Assembly (NCBI GenBank): GCA_003342895.1
Contig: PTFA01000081.1
Span: 3,176,181-3,240,180 of the forward strand
Length of the DNA: 64,000 nucleotides
Source: Casuarius casuarius
Taxonomy: Eukaryota > Chordata > Aves > Casuariiformes > Casuariidae
Direction of reading: 5' to 3'
Translations under genes and position numbers: made by a program
The notes under the pieces: generated by a model
Told to the model about the DNA's origin: nothing
The model's input: the letters and a program-made list of their open reading frames with translations, nothing else
Database searches by the model: none
In this document: piece by piece, positions 46,801 to 58,947 of the stretch
How positions within the stretch are numbered: position 1 is the stretch's first letter
Layout of the letters: each line of letters begins with the position of its first letter

Positions 46801-49800
46801 ATTATATTATATATAATATAGGAGATAGATTACTATTACTATTGATTAACTATCTAAAACACAGCACAAGTGTTCGTCTACTTTGTATTCGCACAGGGCA
46901 TCTGAACTTTCAAAAACATGGTTGTGAGAAAGTGAAGGTTCATCGAAAAAGAAATATCAAGAACAGAGAATATTCCACAAATAGCAGCACTTGACTCAGT
47001 ATTTCCTAAGGGAGCTTGAAAATAAAAAGAAATAACAAGCACACATGTTAAAATGTGAGCAAACTCCTAAGCAGCTATGATGAAATTTCCAATAAAATAC
47101 CATGACAGTAAAAAGGAAGAAATGATCAGTCTCTTACACAGGGACCAAAGTTCATATGCTCTGAATCACATTTATATAGGTCTCCTCCAGCAATTACAAT
47201 TTCTGATCAGATGTCATAGCATGGGTCCCATTTGCGAGAAAAAATAAAAAAGAGGCTTTCCACCTTGGTTTTGTTTTTGATAAGCAGGGCAGGCTGGATT
47301 CTCCCCCATTTCATCAGAGGTCTTTCACGGAGGTCTGAGCGCGTTTCTGAGAGAAGCGCTCTCGCTCGAGCGCAAAGCGCGGCGCGGGAGGAAAGCACTG
47401 CCGAGCCACACTCCTTGGCCCGGGCGGCGCAGGAGCCAGCGCTCAATGATCGTGATATAACCTCAGCTAGCTTTTGCCATCTGCGAGCCTGCGAAGCGTG
47501 GTCTGGAAGAACGAGAGTTTCTGAGCATTCGTAAGGTCTAATTGTATCTGTATCCAACCTAGCATGACAGCTTCACGTGCTAGAAGAACAGCCAAATGTA
47601 AAATGAAATGTGTTTCTCCCAACGCTCTCCCAAAGGCCGTTATTTGAAGGGCAGTCCCACAGCAGATATATCCGAGCGAGCGACTTGGTTTCAGCACCAG
47701 CATATACCAACCTGCTTTATGCCTGTTTTATACAAACAGAGAGAGGCCAGTACATCCTAAGGTGGATCTTCCATTGAATCAACCGCAATCACAGTCAGCC
47801 AAACATCATTTAACGTTATAGCTGTAATTCCACCAGGATGCAGCTAAAATGAGTCCCGGCTCCCTCTCTCTAGAGGCATGCAATTTATCTGGGCTTACAG
47901 CTGTTGCATTCATGGGATAAGATTATAAAATAATCCTTTCAGGAGCATTAGAAGAGACGGTGGTTCCAGGGTGGCCGGAGCAATAGAGTCGCACCGATGT
48001 CCCCGTTGAGGCTTTAACTGCCACTGCGTAAGCGAACGCGATTTGGGGAAATGAGTATGCGTCCTGCAGGACCGCTAAGAATCCAAATGTGCCTGCGCAA
48101 AAGGCACGGCTTTCTCCAAACACGAGGCACTGGGAAGCGAGCCCATGGCATGACTAAGCTTTTCCATGAGAATCAATAAGAAAATGAGCAGGGGAAGAAT
48201 TTAATGGAAACATAACTCGAACTCCATAGGACAGAATTACATCCCTGCAATGCACCTCCGTATATATATAATGCTTCCATAAAGTTGGTGCAAACCCTCA
48301 CACCTACGTAGTCCATGAACACATTGACAATTCCCAGCAGGTATGGATTTACTGCCTATTATTCATTCCTCCTTAGTAATAATATCAATTTAGCTGTTAG
48401 TTTTTGTTTTGACTCAGTGCTTAGGAATCAGCGGGGCGATAAAGCTATTTAAATGGAAATACTACTCAAATGCACAATCACCTGATTGGAACATGAACAG
48501 CTCCTGCTCCTGAACATTCCTCATATAATAGCTGCTTTTTCCCTCATTAAATGCAGAAATCTGATTAACATTTAGATCACATGTGCTTTACTTACAGCAA
48601 TTAGGACCAGATACTAGAATTTTGTTAAACTATGTAGGATTTTTATGCTTTATCATGAAGGGAAGAACAAAGAAGCTCCATAACACTACATCTGGTCCTT
48701 TCTAATGCTTCTGTTATATTCACACTGTCAAGGACAAATGTAACTTTAAAGAGAATTCTTCAGGGACAAACTTACTGAGAAAAAAATTGGACACTCAGAT
48801 GAACTTAGCTTTGTAATGTAGTACAATGGTTGGAAACACTATAGTACTGTATATTCTTTGGCAACATTCAATTAAAGAGTCTAAGGGTTACAACAGTTAC
48901 AGAGTAGAAAGCATCTGGCAGAAAACTGTGAATCTGGCCTGAAAATGAAAACCTTTTTTGTTCTGATCAAAAAATAATAGTAATCTGCAATTCATAAGGT
49001 TCAATTCACGTTAGAAAGGATCAAATCTCAGTTGTTCTAAAAGCTTCAGACATGTAACTGAAGAGAGGTAATTTATGGTGTCCACTGCATATATATTATT
49101 TTTTCTCAAGCCATGTTGTCACATACTTCACAAGTTGTCATCCTGCTCAGAGGATGCTAAACGCACAACTCAGCCTTTTGAAATTAGAACTGCAAAGAGA
49201 ATTAAGAAGGCAAACAAAAAATGAAGCCATATCTTCGGAGTCCACAAGTAGATCAGTATGTCCTGACAGGGTCTTGCTCTTAATGGTCCTAAAGGAGATT
49301 CAAATAACTTTCATGAAGGATTTGCCAAATTTAAGTTATGCCCTTACAAGTAGGATGGAAATGCGTTTCCCAGGCAGATGGTGGATATGGCCCTGCTGGT
49401 TTCCCACTGCCCATCGCTTCAGTGCCTGGTTCTGCAAGGGGCTCAGAAGAGCAGATGACTTTTTTCTCCAGGCGCACGGCCCTCAACGCTACTGCAAAGC
49501 ACACAGCTAGCAGAAAGGCTGCTGTGTGTGACAGCCACACGCTATTTTTAGTGTCAATCTACGTCTCAAGACAGTGAGACAAGTGCAGTGGATGCGACCC
49601 AAGACATGTGGGACCTCCAGAGTGGACAACGCAGCCTTGGGTGGGTTTTGATGTGCACGTCAACGGCAGAGTACAGAGGCAATAACACATTCCTAGTGGT
49701 CTCTAGAAGTTTAACTCCTTTGGAAAGGCTCACCAGAAACTCAGTTTGTGCCACGCTTGCTTTCTGCCAGGAAGCTACAAAAGCCAGGCAGAAAGCTTTC

Positions 49801-50380
49801 CCTTGCCTGCTTTCTTTTGACACGCCAGCCTAACCCCCATCGCCAGGGAGCACAAAAGCTGCCTGCCACCCATGCGCAAGGGAGGCTGCAGGTGTATGTG
49901 CACAGACACATCCTCTCTACCCAACATAAAAACAAGAATAAAAACCCCACAAACCCATTTTCTCTTTTTAGAGGTCACCTTTAATCTTTTACACACGTGC
50001 TTACTCAGGTCAAGGCTGAACTGACTTAAGCAAAGGATATGGCTGAGAGGGACCCTGAGTACAGTCCTGTGTTTGCATTCAATTAATCAACTGAAGCTTC
50101 CAAATCTGTAGTATTATCTCTTTAATAGACTGGTACCCTGAAGGCTTTTGTACGCAGCATCATGGCCCACTGGGCATACGGAGGCCGACCATCACCGGCC
50201 GCAAAGCCCGCATTTGCGGCGACTCTACGTGACACGAGGTATTAGAACAAAAGAGCCCCAAATTTGGGAGATTAAGTATTAATTGATTGTAAACAGAGTA
50301 AGATTTACTGGCTGCGATTAGCTTTCCCAGTTGCTTTACAGTTAATGTTGTTGTTGGTTAATGAACTGTGTCGTTTTCTT
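46801..50380. other. Non-coding DNA, with a small CpG-dense patch at 47.33-47.45 kb
   Basis: The patch at 47330-47450 has about 14 CpGs in 100 bases and includes the self-complementary stretch AGAAGCGCTCTCGCTCGAGC. Frames on both strands (116 and 100 codons) overlap there and are not recognisable. 48190-49100 is AT-rich and CpG-poor. The stretch 46297-51056 contains no N base at all, unlike the rest of the window. No gene. Confidence 0.5.
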
Positions 50381-50426
50381 CTGTTTTTTTTGTTTTTGTT
50401 TTGTATTGTTGTTTTAAATCTTGCAG
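50381..50426 (+). other. Strong splice-acceptor-like site, exon doubtful
   Basis: A T-rich tract of more than 45 bases ends in AAATCTTGCAG at 50426. The sequence beyond has two short open frames: one begins M-S-G-V-E-E-L-F and stops after 18 codons, the other is C-P-V-W-K-S-C-S-type and also stops. The nearest GT (50479) is a weak donor. It could be a chance poly-T tract or the acceptor of a terminal exon. Confidence 0.2.
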
Positions 50427-51289
50427 ATGTCCGGTGTGGAAGAGCTGTTCCTCCGACTGCTCCCAGATGAACAGGCTGGTTAATGTCTAACTTCCCACGC
50501 AGTCTGGATTCCTCAGACGTTAATTAGTGGTATTTCGGGAGCTGTGAAGGATGGAAGAGCCTCCCTTTTCGTTCAAGGGACGTTAATATTCTAAATCAGG
50601 CCTGATCTTGCAATCGCTTTGCACGCAACTAGCTCTGTGCCCGCCAAAATGCTTCGAGGGTTTGAAGGGCACCACAAGAGGTGCCCCACCACGGCCTCCT
50701 AAATTCACACAGGAGTGAATTTAACGGAACAAGAAAGTGAAGAAAAACGGGAAACATTCGGAAACACACAAACAAGCTGCAACCTTGCTGATTTGTGTAC
50801 TTTAATATCTGCAGCCCAAAACTAGCAGCAGTTTCTGGCTCGGACAAAAAGCATCAGTGAGCCTTCGTATTTCCCACCATTAAATGACACGGTTATAGAT
50901 TTTTATAAGGGGACTGGCGGCATTGCTATTAGCACCTCTTGTGGTATATGTACATGCTACGTGACCCAGCTGAGACTGCTGAACAAGAGCAGACCTCGAG
51001 GGAGAGACCATCAGACTGGTTTTGGTAGTAACCAATTCCATTAGTGCTTGGAGAAANTGTGGGGTGGGAAGACAAGCAGCGTTTCCTCCGTTATGGTACA
51101 TTAGCAGTTTTGTAGGTGATAAAACCTACAAAGGAACCGCTGGAATATCTAACCTGATTTTCTGCACCAAATAGGACAGCGGACTTCAAAATAGTCAGTG
51201 ACGGAGAACATCACACTCTATGGCATGTTGTGCCAATGATTTCCATTATCCTCTCTATTTAAAATATGAACCTTGTTTCTCATTTGCAG

Positions 51290-51349
51290 GAGGCTCAGGT
51301 TTTCTTGGGACCATTGGCAAAATTAAGCTTTATATTCACTTGTTCATGG
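51290..51349 (+). other. Candidate 60-bp internal exon (plus strand)
   Basis: The tract TTGTTTCTCATTTGCAG (acceptor AG at 51288-51289) is followed by exactly 60 bases and the near-perfect donor TGG/GTAAGT (GT at 51350-51351). The length is a multiple of three. Two of three frames are open. In one, the peptide reads G-S-G-F-L-G-T-I-G-K-I-K-L-Y-I-H; in the other it begins E-A-Q-V-F-L-G-P-L. I recognise neither. A non-coding RNA exon is equally possible. Of all splice-like pairs in the window this has the best combined signals, but chance pairs of this quality are expected occasionally. Confidence 0.35.
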
Positions 51350-54300
51350 GTAAGTGGCCAGGGCTGGTTTGTTCCTGAGGGTGTCAAAAGGACAAAGGGT
51401 TTCTGCTCTTAATACTACCGCTACCACCACTACCGTTGCTGCCGCTGAGCCTCCTTCCAATCTCTGCCGCTCAAAAAAGGTTCCCTCCCTCCCCCAGGAA
51501 CTACTGAATGAGACGATCAGCAAATTGCTCAACACACTACTTCTACTGGCAAAAAACATCCTCCCTGCACCGATTCCTCAATGACTATTTACAAACCGAG
51601 ATCTGGAGCAGGATCAAGCAGCTGGCTGAACTCTGGGTCTGGTGTCCCCAAGGCTGGGCAGCGCCTGGGGCACATCTCACACCCTGGTTTCTCCTGCAGG
51701 CCCTGGAAGCTGGGAGCAACCCAGGCTCTCCCAGAATAAGTCCTCACATACGACAGCATGAAATCAATAGGCACTTAGAGTAATTTTCTGTAACAATAGC
51801 ATGTCGCATGATAGACGAATCACTTCAGTGGAAGAGATGACTTTTTTATTGCTACATCCAATTTATCATTTAGTCTTTCCATGAAATGGATTCAAAACAA
51901 ACACACGTGGATTTATGAGAAAGCTTCTTCCTCTGAGAGGCAGAGCACAGGTGGCATCAGCTAGGAAGGATGGGAAAACTGATGTCGGGCTTTTCCTGCC
52001 CCTCTTCCATTTTGCCTGCCAGGAACCAAAGGGCTCCACAGCCGCCTTAATTATCTTCAAAGAGAAAAAAGGCCTGTTCCTTGCTGGAATGAAATCCAAA
52101 CTCGAGGTCAGTTATTAGGAAAGACAAATCCTTTTGTCATTTTCATGAGTTAGAGAATCAAAGCAACTTTGATACCTGCCTTGTCTCCACGGCCTTCTAC
52201 TGCCTGTGAAAGCTATCAGCTAACCTGCCTGTGTTCTCTGCTTTTTTTTTCCTCTCTCATTAGCTAATGCAAGTTAAAAGCATATCTAACAACCCCTCAG
52301 AAGAGAAGCCTGGAGCCTAGACCNGTTGCCACGGGGTGAAGGTTGTGAATTCAGTTCCCCGCTCTCCCAAGAGGGCTCAAACCCACCACTGCCACCTCCG
52401 GCTGCTCGGGGATCGAGGACNAGGGCAGCCTCATCCCTGAGGTCGGAATTCCCCGAGAGAGACGATCCCTTCGAGCAAGGTGCCAGACAAGAGGAGGACG
52501 GCTGCGCCTTGCAGCGGGGAGGGCGCTGGGCTGGGGGGACAGGGAGATCTCGCTGCCCTTCCCGTCAGCCTGCTCCTGCGTTTTATCCACTGAGCTTTTA
52601 AGGCAAAATAAAGTATCAGTTTCTGAACCAAGTANCTGCTTTTCTAGCTAGCAGCCCTGTCCGCAAGGTAGAGGTTCAGCACTGCCTTTTCCAGCCATGC
52701 TTTAGGAGAAGAAAGAATGAAACTGGCTCCACCTTTCAAAAAAGCAGCGTAACATGGAGTCTAGGGGAGGATTCTGGACAAACGGAGAGATCTGTCCGTA
52801 CGCTGGCACGTCCTGCCTTGGGAGGTGCTTCCAGACACAGCCCTCTGCTCGCTGGTTGTGAGGTGTTACTACAGGCGGAGCGGATGCCTGAACACCCAAC
52901 TTCGGGCCCTCAATTCCCCTCTGACTTCTAAAAGCAAACATAAAAGAGAAGGAATTTGTCCTACCTTTCCCACCACAGAGCATCCTTGTTTGCTCTTTTC
53001 TGCCTTCAAAAGAAAAAGCCTTCAGTAAAATACCTCCAGCCTCCAGGAACCACTGCATTATAGGACAGGGTCGGGGCAGAGGTCTCATGCNCAAAGCACG
53101 CCTGTTACACTGAAAGGCTGGGAAACGTGCCCTTCTCCAACACGGGAAAANAAGGTTGGCTGGAGGACCACCCACGCTAGATTGGTCTTCCCCTACAAAG
53201 ACTCTAGCAGGGCTGAAACAACACATTCACAGCAAAAAAGAGCCTCGTGAATCCATAGCTGTTGCCAAAAATACTATCTGAGATCTCCAGACTTTATACT
53301 TTCACTTGATACTGGTACCCCTCTGTTTCTGAACAAAATAGTTCCCTCAGCTTCATCAGGACACACACCAGTCTGTTAGTTCACATGTTAGACAGCGTAG
53401 TCTGCACCAGAATTACTACAGAAATTATTTTGTGCGCTAAAAAAAAAAAAAAAGAGAAATCAGTCACCATGCAGAATTCAGGATCCCAGGCACGCGTTCG
53501 CTCCCCTTGGCAGAGTTTCACATGCTAATGAGGAAGCAGCATATGTGTAACCTGCCTTAAGGACATACAGACGCAGACTACAGACACATTATGGCATGCC
53601 TTGACTGGAACTTCACGTTTCTGCGGGAAGAGAAAACGCAGTCTGTGTTGCACGACAGCCCCCTAGACACAAGGATGACTGGGATACTCCGTAGAGACTC
53701 AGAGGCTGCCTATTTCCATCTCTAACGGCACATTCGGTAGTTGCATGCTCTACTATAAACATAACAATGAACCATTTCTCAATTTGATTAGATTCGCCAT
53801 GGGGGAAAAAAAAAAAAAAAAAAAATCAGTCATTTCCTTTTGCTGTCTTCCAAGGAAGAATGTAGGAATAGCCACTTTCAAAGGGAAAAAAGAAAATCAA
53901 ACCTAGAATAATTCTCTCAATATATCAGTTCTGCACATAACAAGGAGTCCTCTACTCTCGGGGAACACAGGTTGAGCAAGTGTCACTGACAGCGCTGATA
54001 TCATCCAGCCTCGGAGCTGCAGGAAAGACGGGAATAGGTCTGTCTTGTCTTTGGCTGGAGAAGCAGCAGCAAAGACTTGCCAGCATGGTCCTTTANGGGA
54101 AGTTCTGCTCCTTCCCTTGGGAAGCATCTACTCATTGTATTGCCAAAAATATTTAAGGATTGCTTCTCCAAATAATTTCTTCAGATACTGTACAATATGT
54201 ACTGTACAATATGTTTCTGCATCTAACCAGGTTTTAAGAAAAAAATTACNTCCTCATTACTCATTGCACCATTCCCCCAGCAGCTACTGCCTAGGAAGCC

Positions 54301-54900
54301 CCACCAGACGGAGGGCATTTCATCGNAGGTGCTGCATCGCGGGCGGCAGCACTGGCACTGCGTTTTGCCCACACGAATTACAGNGCACTGACACAGCTCA
54401 AACGTGCTGAAAGCTCCTCAGAGAGTCAGTTCTTCGGCACAGTGAAAATCCAGCTGTCGGCTTCGCTTTGCTCCATGGCCGATGGGTGTGAGCACCTCCA
54501 GCATGCACCAAACCTGACTGCTGAGAACGCGCCCACTAGAAGTGGCCATAGCATTGCACGCCGTTGTTTGAAAAGAAAACACAGCCCCTCCCCACTACCT
54601 TCATTCCGTATTAAAAACCTGCAGTCATGACTCCACTGCAGGAAAATAGCACATTTTATTAATTAAAAAAAACCTTAAATATACCTTAAAAACTTATTAA
54701 AACTGTGGTTGAAAGCTCCAGACAAAATCTCANTTAACTTCTAGAACGGTTGAACAGAGGAGTCAACACTGGTAGCCCTGTATACCTCAGCTTTTTCTTT
54801 CCTTCTCAGGTTTTCATGGGCTAGTTCAAAAGCAAGAGCTTTGCTTTAGTGTCCACTTGTGCCAGCGGCTGCAGAAAACACAGAACAGAGCGATAACTCT
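51350..54900. other. Non-coding DNA, simple repeats and one strong acceptor-like site
   Basis: 51410-51445 is an imperfect CTACCR/GCTGCC run. 52240-52263 is a long pyrimidine tract ending in TTAG, acceptor-like, but with no good donor beyond it. A-runs lie at 53429-53444 and about 53803-53825. A 14-base unit is exactly duplicated in tandem at 54186-54213. The 174-codon minus-strand frame at 52702-53226 contains N bases and no domain. No gene. Confidence 0.5.
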
Positions 54901-57236
54901 TGCTCCAGACACAGTGCAACTTAAGAGACGTAAGAGCAAGCACAAAGTNACGCTGGAGGACTAGTGTGTGATAGGCACTAGCACAAAAGCAAACCAANAG
55001 TCATTGAGCTTTTGGATGCACAAAGACAAAGAACAGCTTTCAGAAGAGGAATAAAAGTGCGTATAAGGTTCTTTTGAATCTCCTCTCCAAACATAACAGA
55101 TCATGGCATAAGACGACCTAAGGTATTTGTTTGAAAACAGATACTGGCATTAGGCTTGTGTCCAACTAATACTCATCACAGTAGGCTGAGAGTCCATGAC
55201 TGGGTCTCCTAGACCCTACCGTAAAGGTAATTCATAAGGTATGGTATTACATGATGATTTCTGTCATCTAGATGACCATGTAATAGAAAGTAGAGTAAGA
55301 AGATCAATGCGTTTTCCAAGCAGCATCACACAGGTGTAGATGCATGCCATTTTTTTTAATTATGATGATTATTTTTTTAAACAGGTTCTTTTTCTTAAGA
55401 ACACAGCAGTAACGGTGATGTTATCTTTGGGTAAAGAAACACAAAGAACTTGCATTCTATTTCCAGCTGGATAATCTTCCAGGACATCAATAGTCACTAA
55501 AACGTTTAGAACAATTTATATACTCTTTATACTGACTAAAAAGGAAACAGCCTTTAAAAGCTGAGTTACACACTATAATTACTCTAATTCTCTGCATCTG
55601 GCATTCAAAAGAACCCAAATTAAACACCACAGAGCACCTCAAGTGCATCCATGGAGCAATGAAGGTGGAATTAACTCCAAATTAAATGGAACATCTTCTG
55701 AGAATATTGAACTACTATTCAAAGTACGTAGATTAAAACCTTTTTACATTATTGCCCAGATTATTCCTCTTAGGGCAANGTAAGTATTTGAGAGTTTGCT
55801 TCAACACTTCATAACCCTATCCGGACTAGAAAAATGCTTAAATCAAAAAATCCTGGAGCTAAACACCATAAATATTGGAGAAATTCTATGCTGGATCGGC
55901 TCCAAACGCTGCAGCTTGGATCATTGATCTTCTGGTAGATAAAGGCCTTTTTCTCCCTCACCATTACCACAAAGGCAAAAGCAACCAGTATAGCACGCAG
56001 AGCCACTCCTGCTCCAAGGATCAGGAACTGTCATTAAACTCAAAGTTTGCAACTAAGGGAGGCTACAAAGCACATGCTGCTTTAGATGTGCTACCTCACA
56101 TGTGTAAAGGATTTAGGAAGGAGCTACCGTGCTCTTCATCCTCAGTCCAAAACAGCTGATGACCCAAACCTCCCAGGACTATCAGATTTAGATTTGAAAG
56201 CAGAAAGTCCAACAGGGGTCACATCAGATCCACTACACCTTCACCGCTCGATGGATCCGGGTGGGTGCAGTAGCCCTTTCGCGCTAATCCACACTGTCAG
56301 ATGTCCAGAAAAGACAAAGATTNTGATCTACAGAAGATCAACAGGTCTGATAGTTTAGTCCATGTGCTTACAACTGAACGGGGCTGATTTTAGTTCAAAG
56401 GTGTGAATGCTGCTCACTGCATGACTGCCACAAGCCACAGAGAAGTTCAGCAAGGAGTGATCCCTCCACTACCTTCATTGTGTGCCCAGGATTTGCCCCC
56501 GGTGGCCCCTTAGAAGAAGGGGACAGAGGTAAGAAGAACGTGGGAAGGGAACACACCCTGCTCTAGCTCAGACCTGTGCTATGATTTGCAGCTGCTTGAC
56601 CAGAATGACAAATAGAAAATATCACTGAGAAGGCTGGCAAAAAAAAAGTCACATTTTTATACTTGGATGAGTACAAGAGTAGCCTCATCACAGCAACCTG
56701 CAGCACATCCTAGTTCATCAGATTTGCAAATGCCACTGATTTATCTACAAAGCTCTTTATAAACAGTTATCCTACTACCTGCACAGAAATAGCAATAGCT
56801 AATAGATTCTCAGAAGACAAACAGCTGAGAGAAACTATTTGGGGGAAAAATTTACATTTAGTGAATATAGAAGCCTCATTCTGGACATCTTGAGTATAAT
56901 TGTAGCATTTCTTCATCATCATCATATCTCCCTTTACATGCACCCAATTGCTACAGTTTTGGGATCAGAAGCCGTTACCACATTTGGTTAATTTTAATAA
57001 ACATGCTCCATACAATGTCTAACAATATGGTATACATAAACATGGGGTCAGTACATATAAATGAGTCAGGAGTTCAAAAAAGAAAAAAAAAAAGAAAAAA
57101 AAGAAAGAAAAAAGTGGCTGCTCTCTGCTGTGTGTTCGCTAGGCCTATAGCAGAGAGGGGAGAATAAAGCTATATATGACTGCAGAAGTAGCCCCCTGGT
57201 CCTTTGTTTGGTGCCAGATTATTTCATCTGATTTAA
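54901..57236. other. AT-rich non-coding DNA
   Basis: 55200-55900 is AT-rich and CpG-poor. An A-rich run with G interruptions is at 57077-57113 and could be the poly-A tail of an old retroposed sequence, but the sequence before it is not recognised. Open frames are 94 codons or less. No gene. Confidence 0.55.
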
Positions 57237-58947
57237 ATGTCATTCTGCTACATGTGCTTTAAAATAGTTTGCTGTAATGCACTGATGATAACATTCATGA
57301 TGAAGGCAACATCATCCAACTACCTTTCTCATCTGTCCTTTTCCCATCTTGTCAGCATACAGCCATGCAGGTTATTTTGCTGCATCTTTTTATATTTCAT
57401 GCTTTGTCTGTCCGTAAGCTTATCTTGCTTCACCATAAATTGTGCAGCCTGCTTATCTGCCTGTGCTCTTAAGCTATGTGATGTATTCAGAAGTATTCTA
57501 GCTTGCTTACTTCCCCTGCTCCAACTCTTTGTTTCCCAGCTCTGTATCGCTATTTTCTTTAACCCTGCTGCAAANTCCCTTTTCCAGGTTATTAACATAT
57601 GAAGCATTTACGATTCTTTCTGTTGTTTCTATGCTGATAACCCAAAATTATTTGAAGTATTCCAAGTGAAATCCTAATCTCTGAAGTAGAGACTAGAGAC
57701 ACCTGCCATTCCGAACAGGCAGACCAGCCTTTGAATGCTGCGTGCTCTAAAGACCTCTTTACCAAACTCCCAATATATTTTGACTCTTTTAACTACTGAC
57801 ACTGGCTAGTAAATAGAATCAATTAGGCACTGCATGTGATTACATAGTTTTGAATAAATACTAATTACCCTGATTTTAAAGGGCTTTCCATACTATATCT
57901 TATTTAAGCTCTTACAGAATTTCTTTGGCTGTCCCATTGCAAAGTCAGATTTAAAAGTGTATTTTTCCAGATCCTCTATTATGAAAATATTCCCTAAGGA
58001 CCTTTGAAAATTATCAATGCCTTCCCATATCTAAAACAATGCAGTTCTACAGTTTCCTCAGTTCTGTCTTTTATGTTAATTCTGTCTCTCGAGTTTTCCA
58101 ATATACATTTCAATGCTTAAGCACTGTAATTTCCGATGTGCTTTTTTATTTATTTATTTAATTTCCTTTCTTCATTCCTGCTTTCTTTTAAAAGATCAGA
58201 AATTTACACCAGTTTCTTATGGCATTTATCTTCCATTTCCCTGGCAACAATCAAAGAGACAAAGAATTATTATTTTTTATTTAGGCACTGAGCAATCAAA
58301 CTGCCCCTATTCAGCGAAGCATATATATGCATATCTATGTTGCATCNAAGTACTTGCACAATGTTGTACTCTGGCCTTAGTTAGTAAATAACCTTAGCAA
58401 GTTCTTGAAGCCATGACATTTTACATTCAAGACTCTGACTAATGTCTTATTATTTACATCTTTTATGCACCTTCCCTTCAGTCTCCTCATCTGCTTTCCA
58501 TACCATATTTACTCCTTTTCTTTGCTTCATAACATTCTTATCACCATATACTTTATTTGTGATACACGCTTTCTGTGCACCTTGGTTATTCTTATTCTCT
58601 CTTGTTCATTTATATAGAAGACATTTTAAATGTCTTTATGNTACCTGATTGATTACACTCATAACATTTCAACATATGATGCTTTATGTCCGGTAGCTTT
58701 TAGCTTCTCTCCCTGTCTGTTATATTCAGTATATCCCACTCCTGCTCATCGGTTCTTCATTACATTCTTCCGAACTTTGGTTTATAGAATTTGCACACCC
58801 TTATTTTTCTGCCTTTTGGTCGTATCTTATACCCATCCATCCAAAGCATTTACAGACACTCATCACCGCGCATCTAAATGCCAATTGATTAAATTACAGT
58901 CAGTATTCTTTGGATACCCTCTCACCTCTTCATCCAATTGTGTCTAG
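57237..58947. other. Strand-asymmetric, pyrimidine-rich region
   Basis: For about 1.7 kb the plus strand is strongly T- and C-rich and poor in G. This yields several consecutive plus-strand open frames (121, 92, 68 and 105 codons) rich in cysteine, phenylalanine, leucine and serine, as pyrimidine-rich codons dictate. I recognise no protein, and two frames contain N. Possible explanations are an unrecognised old LINE or LTR element read from one side, or transcription-linked mutational skew. Confidence 0.5.

Noticed and set aside
52702..53226. 174-codon minus-strand frame as a gene
   Set aside because: It contains two N bases, has no domain and shows no flanking splice pattern.
53803..53825. 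A-run as the tail of a processed pseudogene
   Set aside because: The preceding 1 kb shows no gene-like sequence, no polyadenylation signal at the right place and no target-site duplication that I can see.
57237..57602. Hydrophobic, cysteine-rich 121-codon frame as a membrane protein
   Set aside because: The amino-acid bias follows directly from the pyrimidine-rich strand, and neighbouring frames show the same bias.
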